Shown: positions 35,028-44,636, counted from the stretch's first letter. The stretch: 58,403 nucleotides of DNA from JBBRMY01 sp038230595 (GCA_038230595.1 JBBRMY010000004.1:1-58403), one strand, 5' to 3'. The notes: a model not told the origin generated them from the sequence alone. Numbers and translations: made by a program.

Positions 35028-35432
35028 TTGGAAAAGATAAATGATGGAAGATTAAGGATCTCCACAGGTTCAAAATTTGAAAATGAAGTTGGATATTCAA
35101 GAGCTATCCGTTCAGGAAATTTTATTTTTGTAACCGGAACAGCAGCTATGGATGAAAATGGTAAAGGTCTGTTTCCAAAAGATGCTGCAGCTCAGACAAA
35201 ATTTATTTTAGAACGGATTGAAAAAGCTATCACAGATTGCGGAGGCAAAATGAGTCACATTATCCGTCTAAGAGTTTATATTACTGATATGAAATATTTC
35301 TCTGAAACTGCTGAAGCCTTAGGCAATGTTTTCAGACCAATAAAGCCTGCAATAACTGCTGTCGGGGTTTCATCGCTGGTTGATGAAAATATGATAGTAG
35401 AGATCGAAGCAGATGCTCTGGTAGATCATTAA
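35028..35432 (+). CDS. Rid-family protein lacking the catalytic arginine
   Basis: The TTG start at 35028 has a good AAAGGAA ribosome binding site 14-8 bases before it. The 134-aa protein has the YjgF/RidA fold words 'RSGNFIFVTGTAAMDENGKG', 'DAAAQTKFILERIEKAI', 'RLRVYITDM' and 'MIVEIEADALVDH'. The arginine that binds the imine substrate in true RidA (PAR motif) is replaced: here the sequence is KPAITAVGV. It therefore belongs to the Rid subfamilies without R105 and probably does not hydrolyse 2-aminoacrylate. Its partner genes do not reveal its role. Confidence 0.9.
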   Translation: MEKINDGRLRISTGSKFENEVGYSRAIRSGNFIFVTGTAAMDENGKGLFPKDAAAQTKFILERIEKAITDCGGKMSHIIRLRVYITDMKYFSETAEALGNVFRPIKPAITAVGVSSLVDENMIVEIEADALVDH

Positions 35433-35444
35433 CAAAAATATAAT

Positions 35445-36194
35445 ATGGCTAACTGGAATCTGGAGAACAAAATAGCATTGGTTACCGGCGGTTCCCGCGG
35501 TATCGGGGCTGCAATTACAAATGAACTGCTTTCACTTGGCGCAGAAGTAATTATAACTGCCCGAGATCCGGATAATAATACTCTTATAGAATCAAAATTG
35601 ATTCATAAACTTGCTTATGATGTAAGCATTAAGTCTCACAGGGAAAAGCTGGTTAAAGAAGTAAAAAAGATCTATAACGGAAAGCTGGACATACTGGTTA
35701 ATAATGCAGGTACGAACATTAGAAAAAAAACAACAGAATATTCTGATGAAGAATACAAAGCTATCACTGATTTAAATCTTCAAGCACCATATGAACTTTG
35801 CCGACTTTGCCATCCTTTGCTTAAAGCTGCAGCATCCGGATCTATTGTAAATATATCATCAGTTTCAGGTATTACCTCAACAAGCTCAGGTGTTATTTAT
35901 GCAATGACGAAAGCTGCACTGAACCAGATGACAACATACCTCGCTGTCGAGTGGGCTCCGGATAATATAAGAGTGAATGCAATTGCTCCCTGGTATATTA
36001 AAACTGATCTTGTAAAACCGGTTCTATCAAAATTAGAAACTCTAGACAGGATCTTATCAAGAACACCTATAAACAGGATTGGTGATCCTGAAGATGTTGC
36101 TTCTGCTGCTGCATTTTTCTGTATGGAAAAAGCAAAGTATATAACAGGACAAATAATTGCCGTGGACGGTGGATTTACTGTGAATGGGTATTGA
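35445..36194 (+). CDS. Short-chain dehydrogenase/reductase (tropinone reductase-like)
   Basis: The 249-aa enzyme has the classical SDR pattern: 'ALVTGGSRGIGAAI' for NAD(P), 'DILVNNAGTNIRK', the catalytic Ser in 'NISSVSGITS' (S138/139), Y152-x3-K156 in 'IYAMTKAALNQ', and 'IRVNAIAPWYIKTDL'. The C-terminus ends 'GQIIAVDGGFTVNGY' as in this family. It would reduce a carbonyl or oxidise an alcohol using NAD(P)H; the substrate is unknown. It is the last gene of the yjbQ operon, 12 bp after the Rid gene, and a REP-like palindrome follows 40 bp downstream. Confidence 0.95.
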   Translation: MANWNLENKIALVTGGSRGIGAAITNELLSLGAEVIITARDPDNNTLIESKLIHKLAYDVSIKSHREKLVKEVKKIYNGKLDILVNNAGTNIRKKTTEYSDEEYKAITDLNLQAPYELCRLCHPLLKAAASGSIVNISSVSGITSTSSGVIYAMTKAALNQMTTYLAVEWAPDNIRVNAIAPWYIKTDLVKPVLSKLETLDRILSRTPINRIGDPEDVASAAAFFCMEKAKYITGQIIAVDGGFTVNGY

Positions 36195-36234
36195 GAATTT
36201 GTAGTTGATTATTGTTTCAAGCAGTGAATAGTTT

Positions 36235-36260
36235 GTCATTCCTGCTTTCGCAGGGATGAC
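36235..36260. repeat. REP-like palindrome, third type
   Basis: GTCATTCCTGC pairs with GCAGGGATGAC around a TTTC loop (one G-U pair). This is the form of the widespread GTCAT-type extragenic palindromes. A half copy, CGGGATGAC, follows about 15 bp on. It lies between two convergent genes and probably also acts as their 3' end. Confidence 0.75.
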
Positions 36261-36292
36261 AGTGCTTAAGATTTCGGGATGACTTATTTAAC

Positions 36293-38440
36293 CTACTTCA
36301 ACATTCCTTCCGGTATACTTTTCTCAAGCAGATATTTATAAATAAATTTGTTTCTCAGATTTATATAATGCTTTATCTTAGAACCTGCTATGCCGTGCTT
36401 ACTGTCTGGATATATCATCATTTCAAATGGCTTATTAAGATCCTCCAGCTTGCTTACCAGCTGCATTGTATTCTGAAGGTGTACATTGTCGTCATCAGCA
36501 CCACTAATTAACAATAGCATTCCTTTATATTTATTTACCCAAGTAAGCACTGAACCTGACTTGTATCCTTCAGGATTGTCTTCAGGTGTACCCATGTATC
36601 TTTCTGTATATTGTGTATCATACAGCTTCCAGTCAACAAGACTGCCGCCTCCTATTCCATGAGTGAAAATGTCGGCCCCATAAGTTAAGGCATAGCATGC
36701 CATAAAGCCGCCGTAACTATAGCCACTGATGCATATTTTTTTAGGATCTGCAAATCCTTTATCTATTAAATATTTTACAACTGTACTATAATCTTTTATT
36801 TCCCAGTATCCCAGATTATGATACATATAGTTAACTCCTTCTTTCCCGAAATGTCCCGATGCCCTGTGATCTATACTTATCTGTATCAGTCCATCTGTCG
36901 AGTACCATTCGCGCTCTCCATTCAGGCTCCACTTGTCCATTACTGTACCTGCATTAGGTCCTCCGTAAATATTTATCATCATGGGATACTTTTTATTTTT
37001 ATCAATATTTTTCGGCCAGGTTATAAAAGCAGGAAGATCGTAAAGACCGTCATCACTTTTTACTCTGATGACTTCCGACTTTGCAAGGTCATAACTATCA
37101 AAAGCATCGCCTTTGGAGTTAGCGATCTCTCTAATCATTCTTCCTGTATTATCGAATAAAGCAGTTTTGTTTGGAGTTTTGCTATTAGAATATGTATTTA
37201 TAAAATATTTTCCGGATGGTGAAAGGTCTGTATTATTGTTATAGCCGCTGCCTGTTAGCTTAACAGTATTATTCCCGTCTATCCTGACACTATAAAGGTC
37301 GACCATAGCAGAATTATCTTTCAGTGCATCGTAATAAATTTTATAATTCTCCTCGTCAATATATTTCAGATCTGTTACAGTGAATTTGCCATCCGTGATC
37401 TTATTAATAAATGTCCCATTATTTTCATACAGATATAAATTTGCCCATCCGCTTTTGTCAGATTTATAAATAAATCTATCCATACCTTTCATGAATTTTA
37501 TTCTTGACCCTTCGTCATCAAGATCTACCCATGTGTTTTGCTTTTCTTCCAGAATAATATTTTTACTGCCCGAGTTCAGATCTATATTATATATAATAAG
37601 CTGATCCTGCTTTCTGTTCATCCATTGAACCCAGAGTTGTCCTTTTGGAGTCCAGTAAGGCATTCCAAAATACTGATCATCCTTTTCATTGAAATCTGCC
37701 CAGGTAGTTTTTAAATCTGCCAAATTCAATATTCCAACTTTAACTTCCGGATTTTTTCCCCCGACCTTAGGATATCTTGTGTTCTCCGTTTTACCATATT
37801 GCCCTTCTTCATTATATATAGGAAAAAATGGAACATTTGTTTCATCAAATCTCATAAAGCAAATATGCCTGCTGTCAGTGCTCCACCAGAAAGCCTTGTA
37901 TCTGGTCGGGCGTCCAAGTATCTCCTCATAATAAAGCCAGGCAGCATATCCATTGTAAACAGACTCACTACCATCATTTGTAACCTGTATTTCTTTTTTA
38001 TTATCTATGTCGTAAATATAAAAGTTAGCGGACTTTGAATAGGCAACGAATTTTTTATCCGGGGAAAGCAAAGGATTTTTTTCAGCATCGGCATCAGATG
38101 TAAGCTGAATGTTTTCAGTTCCCCTTCTTAAAAAAACATCATTGTTCTCAACGCTGACTGAAACTGAGTCATCTTCATCATTAAAATTATCAAGCTTTGA
38201 CACGCTTCCATCTCTGGCATTTATCATAGTATACGAAGCATTGGCACCAAAACCAGTCTGCAATACTGCATGTTCATCATCTATCCATTTATCAAAAAAA
38301 GGAATGGGCTTTATAATATCTTTAGGAATACCAGTCTTTGTTACTGAAACATCCAAAACTTTTTTCTGAGCAAAAATCTGTATGGACAGCAGTAGCAAAA
38401 ATATTGTAGTTACTATCTTTATAGTTTTATTTTGATGCAT
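36293..38440 (-). CDS. Dipeptidyl peptidase IV-like serine peptidase (S9B)
   Basis: The 715-aa protein has a signal peptide (1-24, ending IFAQ), an N-terminal beta-propeller (DPP IV type, with 'AWLYYEEILGRPTRYKAFWW' and 'SRHICFMRFDE' marking the substrate-binding glutamates) and a C-terminal alpha/beta hydrolase. The triad is S575 in 'SGYSYGGFMA', D651 in 'ADDDNVHLQ' and H682 in 'DSKHGIAG'. It should remove X-Pro dipeptides from peptide N-termini in the periplasm or outside. The length is usual for the family. It is convergent with the SDR gene. Confidence 0.95.
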   Translation of the reverse strand: MHQNKTIKIVTTIFLLLLSIQIFAQKKVLDVSVTKTGIPKDIIKPIPFFDKWIDDEHAVLQTGFGANASYTMINARDGSVSKLDNFNDEDDSVSVSVENNDVFLRRGTENIQLTSDADAEKNPLLSPDKKFVAYSKSANFYIYDIDNKKEIQVTNDGSESVYNGYAAWLYYEEILGRPTRYKAFWWSTDSRHICFMRFDETNVPFFPIYNEEGQYGKTENTRYPKVGGKNPEVKVGILNLADLKTTWADFNEKDDQYFGMPYWTPKGQLWVQWMNRKQDQLIIYNIDLNSGSKNIILEEKQNTWVDLDDEGSRIKFMKGMDRFIYKSDKSGWANLYLYENNGTFINKITDGKFTVTDLKYIDEENYKIYYDALKDNSAMVDLYSVRIDGNNTVKLTGSGYNNNTDLSPSGKYFINTYSNSKTPNKTALFDNTGRMIREIANSKGDAFDSYDLAKSEVIRVKSDDGLYDLPAFITWPKNIDKNKKYPMMINIYGGPNAGTVMDKWSLNGEREWYSTDGLIQISIDHRASGHFGKEGVNYMYHNLGYWEIKDYSTVVKYLIDKGFADPKKICISGYSYGGFMACYALTYGADIFTHGIGGGSLVDWKLYDTQYTERYMGTPEDNPEGYKSGSVLTWVNKYKGMLLLISGADDDNVHLQNTMQLVSKLEDLNKPFEMMIYPDSKHGIAGSKIKHYINLRNKFIYKYLLEKSIPEGMLK

Positions 38441-38574
38441 TTAGAGAGTGTTTTTATTAGGTTCCGCATATCTTATTATACATAATATCCAATTTAATAT
38501 ATTAAATAAATATTAATTAAGAAGGAACCGGATTCTTTAATTTTCTATTATTAATTAGAAGGAATAAAAATTAA

Positions 38575-39192
38575 ATGATGAAAAACAACATATCTGATAC
38601 AACAGAAAGAAAAAAAATAATTGACGAAAAGCCTTTCAAAGGGATCGACGATCAGCGGGCTAAAGATAACCGTGCCGAGGGTGGTAATAACCAGCTGAGA
38701 AGAAATAAGGCTCTTCCGGCAAGTGATAATCTTGCAAGAAAGTTTACAAGCTTTGCCGGCAGCAATGTTGCATTGATGATGGCTGCATCTATAATACTTA
38801 TTTGGATATGTACCGGACCTATATTTAAATATTCCGATACCTGGCAGCTGGTTATAAATACCGGTACTACAATAATAACTTTCCTCATGGTATTTATAAT
38901 TCAGAGAGCTCAAAACAAAGATTCAATTGCTTTACATTTAAAGCTAAATGAGCTTGTGGCTTCATTAGAAGGGGCAAGCAACAGGCTTATAGACTGCGAG
39001 GACCTTTCAGAAAAGGAACTCAGATTATTAGAAAAACATTACCAGGCTCTTGCAGACAGATCAAGCAGAGAAGACGATAAGACAAGAGCACATACTATTG
39101 AGGAAGCAGAGGATGAGATCAAAGAAGAGTTAAAACACCTTGATGAAAAAAAAGATAAGAAATTAAAAGAAGAAACAGAGGGAAAAAAGTAG
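38575..39192 (+). CDS. Low-affinity iron permease family membrane protein
   Basis: The 205-aa protein has a charged N-terminal region (about 55 residues) and two transmembrane helices (about 65-83 and 93-112) with the family segments 'KFTSFAGSNVALMMAASIIL' and 'NTGTTIITFLMVFIIQRAQN'. The conserved cytoplasmic 'IALHLKLNELVASLEGASNR' helix and a lysine/glutamate-rich end follow. Fungal Fet4 gave the family its name. For the small bacterial forms transport has not been settled, so the function is tentative. It is divergent from the DPP IV gene. Confidence 0.85.
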   Translation: MMKNNISDTTERKKIIDEKPFKGIDDQRAKDNRAEGGNNQLRRNKALPASDNLARKFTSFAGSNVALMMAASIILIWICTGPIFKYSDTWQLVINTGTTIITFLMVFIIQRAQNKDSIALHLKLNELVASLEGASNRLIDCEDLSEKELRLLEKHYQALADRSSREDDKTRAHTIEEAEDEIKEELKHLDEKKDKKLKEETEGKK

Positions 39193-39203
39193 GTTAATAA
39201 ATT

Positions 39204-39626
39204 TTACAGAAGATCCTTGGAATATGGTATCAATTCTCTCTTTCGAAAGCCATGCTTTAACCAGAACTCGCTGCCGCTGTCATTATCTTCTTTTACAAAA
39301 GCCATTACACGCACAATATTTGCCTGCTTTAACTTTTTAATACCCATATTTAGAAGTGTGATCCCAATGCGCTGCCCCCTGTACTCTTCCCTAACAGCAA
39401 GATGATAAATTATACCTCTTCTGCCGTCATGACCACAAAGAATTGTTCCGGCAATAATATTTTTTTCTCTATCAATACAGACAAGGCTCATGCCTTTGTT
39501 CTGTTCCAGATATCTTTGGATTGCATCCTTTGAATCACCAGTAGTCAATCCTAAGCCCGGAGTGTTTTTCCAGATATCACATGCTTCAGCATAATGATCC
39601 ATTGTCATTTCTAAATATTCGTACAT
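39204..39626 (-). CDS. GNAT-family N-acetyltransferase
   Basis: The 140-aa protein has the GNAT acetyl-CoA site in 'EYRGQRIGITLLNMGIKKLK' at about 82-101. The conserved N-terminal 'TTGDSKDAIQRYLEQNKGMS' and 'IIYHLAVREEYRG' strands agree with the YpeA/RimI-like subgroup. The product would transfer acetyl from acetyl-CoA to an amine of a small molecule or protein. It is the most downstream gene of the 42763-39204 minus-strand series. The substrate is unknown. Confidence 0.93.
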   Translation of the reverse strand: MYEYLEMTMDHYAEACDIWKNTPGLGLTTGDSKDAIQRYLEQNKGMSLVCIDREKNIIAGTILCGHDGRRGIIYHLAVREEYRGQRIGITLLNMGIKKLKQANIVRVMAFVKEDNDSGSEFWLKHGFRKRELIPYSKDLL

Positions 39627-39635
39627 CCGATAGTA

Positions 39636-40049
39636 TTAATGATTGTGATAATGCTTTTTCCGTCTGAAGATCTTAGAGGCAATAAATGAAAACAAACCGA
39701 GAACTAATCCTGATATTATTCCAACTATTGGTCCGACGATAAGCATCATTTTTCTTGGAGATAGTGATTGTACCATAGAAGACATGGATTCTATTTCAGA
39801 TCCGTGATTTAAAGCATAAGCTTTAAAAAGGATCACATGAGCTGAAGTTACCCAGACACAATTAACAAGACTCACTAAAAATCCATGAAGAAAGAATTTA
39901 CCGGGAGCTTTTTTTGCGATGATGTAAGCGCAGATGAGAAATATTAAAAACCAGAACACCGGTTCAATTGCTGAAGGAATAAAATATACTGTTCCTACTG
40001 CCATGGCAAGCCCGAATAATGAAAGCTGAAAAATAAGTTTCCAGTTCAT
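39636..40049 (-). CDS. Hypothetical membrane protein (4 helices, 137 aa)
   Basis: Four hydrophobic segments are seen at about 6-24, 28-45, 50-75 and 100-125. The 'MVQSLSPRKMMLIVGPIVGI' part resembles helical small membrane proteins of Bacteroidota, with a histidine/lysine-rich end RRKKHYHNH. It lies between MsrB and GNAT genes, 10-15 bp from each, so it is likely cotranscribed with them. No catalytic motif was recognised. Confidence 0.8.
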   Translation of the reverse strand: MNWKLIFQLSLFGLAMAVGTVYFIPSAIEPVFWFLIFLICAYIIAKKAPGKFFLHGFLVSLVNCVWVTSAHVILFKAYALNHGSEIESMSSMVQSLSPRKMMLIVGPIVGIISGLVLGLFSFIASKIFRRKKHYHNH

Positions 40050-40063
40050 ATTATTATTAAGAA

Positions 40064-40666
40064 TTATTTTTTATTTGTACCCTTATTATCCGGCTCAAAA
40101 TCTAAAACAATCGAATTCATGCAGTATCTTTTATGAGTAGGCGGCGGACCATCATCAAACAAATGTCCAAGGTGCGAATCACATCTTCCGCAAAGCACTT
40201 CTGTTCTGTGCATACCATGAGAATTATCTTCTTCATATTTAACGCTATTCGGTCTTGTTGTTTCAAAAAAACTCGGCCATCCGCAGGTGCTTGCAAATTT
40301 TGAGTCTGATTTAAACAAATTATTTCCGCATACTGCACAATAGTAAGTTCCTATACCGGTTGAGTTCCAGAACTTTCCGGCAAAAGCAAATTCGGTATCT
40401 TTATTTCTAGCAACTTTATATACACTATCCTTTAATACTTTTTTCCATTCTGCATCGCTTACTTTCAATACAGTAGTATCAGTTCTTGAATAGTAAGGAT
40501 TAGCTTCGGGAGCTTTTTCTTTTGTTCTGTCCGAATTATCTTCCATAGTTTTTTGGGAATTAGTTTTTAATGCAGTTGAATCTTTTGAAGCTGTTTCAGT
40601 TGACTTATTCTGACAACCTGTTAAAAAAAACGTACTTATTATTAATGCAAAAAGCAGAGATCTCAT
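40064..40666 (-). CDS. msrB: Peptide-methionine (R)-S-oxide reductase, lipoprotein form
   Basis: MsrB reduces the R-epimer of methionine sulfoxide in proteins. The 200-aa protein has a lipoprotein signal with lipobox 'FLTGC' (C18), a low-complexity linker, and the MsrB domain from about residue 70. Zinc cysteines are C110/C113 (CAVC) and C159/C162 (CGRC), and the catalytic C182 is in 'KRYCMNS'. A second cysteine, C128, lies in 'STCGWPSF'. The lipid anchor places repair of oxidised methionine in the envelope, which is less common than the cytoplasmic form. Confidence 0.95.
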   Translation of the reverse strand: MRSLLFALIISTFFLTGCQNKSTETASKDSTALKTNSQKTMEDNSDRTKEKAPEANPYYSRTDTTVLKVSDAEWKKVLKDSVYKVARNKDTEFAFAGKFWNSTGIGTYYCAVCGNNLFKSDSKFASTCGWPSFFETTRPNSVKYEEDNSHGMHRTEVLCGRCDSHLGHLFDDGPPPTHKRYCMNSIVLDFEPDNKGTNKK

Positions 40667-40729
40667 TTTTATTATTTTTCATTTATAACAAAAACATTCC
40701 TTGAATAATTACAATACGGAATATTTTAG

Positions 40730-42763
40730 TTACCAGATCTCAACTCTTTTATCTTCAGATCTCCACATTCTGTCACCTTTTTTAATATTAAAGGCTTTAT
40801 AGAACTCAGTTGAATTAGAAAGAGGTCCCAGCACTCTGAATTCTTCAGGCGCATGAACGTCGGTCATTATCAGTCTTACAAGGGATTGCTTTCTTTGATT
40901 TTCCATCCAGGCATAAGCATAAGCCATGAAATATCTTTGAGTAGGAGTCATACCGGCGACCATAATATTATTTTTATACTGAGAAGTTTTTTTAAATGCT
41001 TCCAATCCCATAACAACTCCGCCAAGATCAGCAATGTTCTCACCCTGAGTTGCTGAACCATTCACATGCAGGCTGTCAACTTTAAACTCACTGAACTGCG
41101 CAACTATTTTTTTAGTCTTTTCTTCAAATTTCTTTCTGTCTTCCTTTGTCCACCATTCATTCAGGTTTCCGTATTCATCAAACTTACTACCTTCATCGTC
41201 GAATCCGTGAGTTATCTCATGGCCAAAAGTTGAGCCGCCTACAATACCATAAAGGACGGCATCATCCGGTAATCTTCCTTCAAATCCGGGTACAATAATA
41301 TTGCATGTCGGTACAACTATTTCATTATTAGATGAGCTATAGTAAGCATTATATGTCTGCGGTTCCATTCCCCATTCTGTTCTGTCAACCGGCTTGCCAT
41401 ATTTTTCTATTCTGTAATTATATCTCCATGATGTGATTCTCATTATATTTCCAATATAGTCACCTGCTTCAATCCTGATCGAGCTCATATCTTTCCACTT
41501 ATCAGGATAACCGACCTTCATATAAACCTTGCTAAGCTTAGCCAAAGCTTTTGTCTTTGTAACATCGCTCATCCAGTCTACCTTTTTTATTCTCTCTGCA
41601 TAAACTGTCTTGATCGCATTTCCTATTTCCAGAAGCTTATCTTTTGTTCCTGCAGGAAGATAATCAGCCACATAAACCTGACCAACAAGATCCCCTAAGG
41701 AACCGTTTGTCTGGTCAACAATTTTTTTCCATCTCGGCTTTTGCTCTTTAACACCGTAAAGTATTGTAGAGAAAAAATTAAAATCTTCATCTACAAAAGC
41801 TTTACTAAGGTAAGAGGCATAGGCATTCAAAAGATTATTTTTTGCATAAGCTTTCCAGTCATCAATGCCGAACCTGTTTAATGACTTTTCCAATCCTGTA
41901 TAAAATTCAGGCTGACCTACAATAACTGTATCAACACCGCTAACTCCGAGATCCGTGAGCATTTCATCCATGTTTACCGATGGTATGAGCTCATTGAATT
42001 GTTTCAAAGTCATCTTATTATAATTCTTTTCAGGATCTCTCAGATCTTCAAGAGCTCTACTGTACCCTGCCATCTCTGTTTCCATTCTCATAATCACATC
42101 AGCATTTGAAGCTGACATGTTTTCATTAATTCCTGCAAGCTTAAATATTGCACCTGTATGCTTTACAAATTCATCGCGGATCATCTTATTATTCTCATCA
42201 GAGCTTAAATAATATTCCTTCTCACCGAGGCTAAGACCACCCTGATAAAAAGACATTACATACTTTGCACTGTTCTTTTCATCCTGTCCTACATAAACAC
42301 CGAAAGGAAGATCAACACCTATCTTTCTGAGTCTTGCAAATTCTTTCATCAGGCTTTTGATGTCAGTAACTTCATCAATTCTTTTCATTTCGGGAAGTAA
42401 CGGAGAAATGCCAAGAGTTTCAAGCTTGTCAGTATCCATTCCGCTTCTATACATATCACCTATCATTTGCTTCGAGCTGCCTAAAGGAGCGTTTAATTCT
42501 GAAGCAGATTCTTCGCATACTCTTTTGATCTGGCTGTTAATTGTATCCCGAATTGTTTTAAAGATGCCATTGCTTGATGCATCACCGGGGATCGGATTGT
42601 TCTTAAACCATCCGCCATTTACATACTGAAAAAAATTGTCGGAAGGCTTAACAGTGAGGTCACGGTTTAAAAATAGAGGGTCTGTATTGTCCTGAGCATA
42701 AGTGCTTAGCTGAAATGCTGCAAGAAAAGAAAATGATACTAAAAGTAATCTTATATTTGTCAT
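40730..42763 (-). CDS. M13-family metallopeptidase (neprilysin/PepO-like)
   Basis: The 677-aa protein has a signal peptide (1-23, ending LSTYAQ), a helical N-terminal domain ('NFFQYVNGGWFKNNPIPGD') and a C-terminal zinc domain. The motif H515-E-I-T-H519 ('TFGHEITHGFDDEG') is followed by the third ligand in 'GENIADLGGVVMGLEAF'. The substrate-binding 'NAYYSSSNNEIVVP' precedes it, and 'RMWRSEDKRVEIW' matches the usual C-terminus. It should cleave small peptides on the amino side of hydrophobic residues, outside the cytoplasm. It is separated from the restriction gene by 100 bp. Confidence 0.96.
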   Translation of the reverse strand: MTNIRLLLVSFSFLAAFQLSTYAQDNTDPLFLNRDLTVKPSDNFFQYVNGGWFKNNPIPGDASSNGIFKTIRDTINSQIKRVCEESASELNAPLGSSKQMIGDMYRSGMDTDKLETLGISPLLPEMKRIDEVTDIKSLMKEFARLRKIGVDLPFGVYVGQDEKNSAKYVMSFYQGGLSLGEKEYYLSSDENNKMIRDEFVKHTGAIFKLAGINENMSASNADVIMRMETEMAGYSRALEDLRDPEKNYNKMTLKQFNELIPSVNMDEMLTDLGVSGVDTVIVGQPEFYTGLEKSLNRFGIDDWKAYAKNNLLNAYASYLSKAFVDEDFNFFSTILYGVKEQKPRWKKIVDQTNGSLGDLVGQVYVADYLPAGTKDKLLEIGNAIKTVYAERIKKVDWMSDVTKTKALAKLSKVYMKVGYPDKWKDMSSIRIEAGDYIGNIMRITSWRYNYRIEKYGKPVDRTEWGMEPQTYNAYYSSSNNEIVVPTCNIIVPGFEGRLPDDAVLYGIVGGSTFGHEITHGFDDEGSKFDEYGNLNEWWTKEDRKKFEEKTKKIVAQFSEFKVDSLHVNGSATQGENIADLGGVVMGLEAFKKTSQYKNNIMVAGMTPTQRYFMAYAYAWMENQRKQSLVRLIMTDVHAPEEFRVLGPLSNSTEFYKAFNIKKGDRMWRSEDKRVEIW

Positions 42764-42863
42764 GATGTTTTATTTTATCTCTGAATGTACGATGTTTTTT
42801 AAAAATTGTTTTAGCTTTATTATTACAATATTATTATGACAATTATACTATGTGATTTTTTGT

Positions 42864-44636
42864 TTATTTCATTTGAGATTTAACTAAAAAGTTTAAATGA
42901 TTTATAATCTGAACTCTTTTTTTCTTAAATAAATCTGCCAAGTCAGAACAACTTATAAAAACCATTCCTACTTTTTCCTCTTTCGCATTATTTTTTAAAT
43001 TTTTACGCAATTGTTCATGTAAAGAGGGGGCAGAAAATATTCCTATTGTATTTTTATGAGGATTTGTTTCTTTAAATTTCACAATATGATCTGGAACTGA
43101 AGATGCTTCAGATCCAGCCCATTGTGATCGATTTCCAAACCAAGTAGTCAATTCTAGTACAAATTGAAAGTTGTCAATTTCAAAAATTATATCAGGGTTG
43201 CCATTTTTGCCTCCTGGGGCAGGTAAAGCTAAACCATACTCAGTAATCTTACCGTACCAGAACACTTCATCTATTAATTTATTTTGTTTCGCGATAGATA
43301 ACAGTTCAAAAAACAAATTTTCTAATCTTCCACCCCTGTAAACATTATGAAAATAATTTTTGCCTAATACATTTCTTAAAGTAATCAACCTTACATAAAA
43401 ATCACTATCAAATCCATCATAATCTGAAAGGAACATCTGATTAATTTTTTCGGACAAAGATTGGACTGTTTGAACTTCATTTTTTAATACTTTTTTAAAT
43501 GAAATGTTCTCATCTTTTTTTAATCGGGAGAAAGATATAATTGAAGTATATATTTTGGTAGACGACAATAAATTATAAATAGATATTTTATATTTTTCGT
43601 TGATGAAAGCTGGAAAACTAAAAGATTTATTTTTAATAATCCCCGAAGCAATTAAATTTTTACCTTGTTCAACTGAAATTAGGAATTCCAAATTGGAGTT
43701 TATATTTATTTTTGCATCGAATGGAGGGTTTAATCTTTTAGGGTTTGAATAATATTCTTTCCATAAAAACCAATCGTTTTTAAAATCATATACTCTTATT
43801 CCGTCATATTTTTTTATTATACTCTGGGTAAATTTTTTATTAATTAATTTTATTGCGCTTAATTTGTTTTGAATTGGTTTATTAACTTTGATAGATATTC
43901 TTTCACACATTCCCGTTGTATAACATAGATACATATAATAACCTGCGCTCGCTGCTTTTACTAATGTTAAGTTTCCTTCAGGTGTTTTTTTATAAGCATT
44001 AATTTCAGAAAGTCTGCTATTAGGCGATAATTCCCGAAAATTTCTTATCCTTTCGACCAAAACTGGAATTTCCTGGTCAGATTTAGAATGAAAAACAATG
44101 TAAGAGAGTTCCTCAATATCAAGATAATCAAGTTCTAACAACAATTTTAAAGTTAATCTAAATGGAAATAGCAGAATACCATCACAATCATTTTTTATTA
44201 TTGGATTAGTAATAATAAGTTTAGACATTTGTAATTGAACTGAATCCGAAGTTTGTATTAATACTTTTGCTTTTTCATAATCGATTAATTTCTTAAGTTT
44301 TGGAATGTTATTGAGAGGGTGCTCATTTATTAGCTTATATCCAACTTCTGTTACGACAATTTTAGATGGAGTTGAAGATTCATCTATAAAAACAAATCCT
44401 AAATATTTCGGCAAATTTGCTAATAAAGTTCTTACAGATTGATGTGATAGCGCTTTCCCTGTTTTTGTTAAGCCAGCTTTTGACATTTCACTTGCTATAC
44501 TTTCTTGCTTTCCACTAGACCAGGATTTGTTTAAATATTTTTCCCAAGTTAAGACATTTACCATAAAAATTGTTTGATGTAAATTTCCTCGTTTTGGGAT
44601 GTGCCATATATCTTTTTTTCTATCTGTATTCGCCAT
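42864..44636 (-). CDS. Type IIS restriction endonuclease, AlwI-family
   Basis: The 590-aa protein resembles AlwI-type endonucleases. Near the N-terminus is 'DIWHIPKRGNLHQTIFMV' with 'LTWEKYLNKSWS'. A PD-(D/E)xK-like nuclease centre lies at about 479-500: P481-D482 in 'GNPDIIFEID' and E495-L-T497 in 'QFVLELTTW', with the usual lysine replaced by threonine. AlwI itself recognises GGATC; this protein's site is unproven. It starts 3 bp after the stop of methyltransferase 2 and is the last gene of the operon. The gene is markedly A+T-rich, which with context suggests horizontal gain. Confidence 0.82.
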   Translation of the reverse strand: MANTDRKKDIWHIPKRGNLHQTIFMVNVLTWEKYLNKSWSSGKQESIASEMSKAGLTKTGKALSHQSVRTLLANLPKYLGFVFIDESSTPSKIVVTEVGYKLINEHPLNNIPKLKKLIDYEKAKVLIQTSDSVQLQMSKLIITNPIIKNDCDGILLFPFRLTLKLLLELDYLDIEELSYIVFHSKSDQEIPVLVERIRNFRELSPNSRLSEINAYKKTPEGNLTLVKAASAGYYMYLCYTTGMCERISIKVNKPIQNKLSAIKLINKKFTQSIIKKYDGIRVYDFKNDWFLWKEYYSNPKRLNPPFDAKININSNLEFLISVEQGKNLIASGIIKNKSFSFPAFINEKYKISIYNLLSSTKIYTSIISFSRLKKDENISFKKVLKNEVQTVQSLSEKINQMFLSDYDGFDSDFYVRLITLRNVLGKNYFHNVYRGGRLENLFFELLSIAKQNKLIDEVFWYGKITEYGLALPAPGGKNGNPDIIFEIDNFQFVLELTTWFGNRSQWAGSEASSVPDHIVKFKETNPHKNTIGIFSAPSLHEQLRKNLKNNAKEEKVGMVFISCSDLADLFKKKRVQIINHLNFLVKSQMK

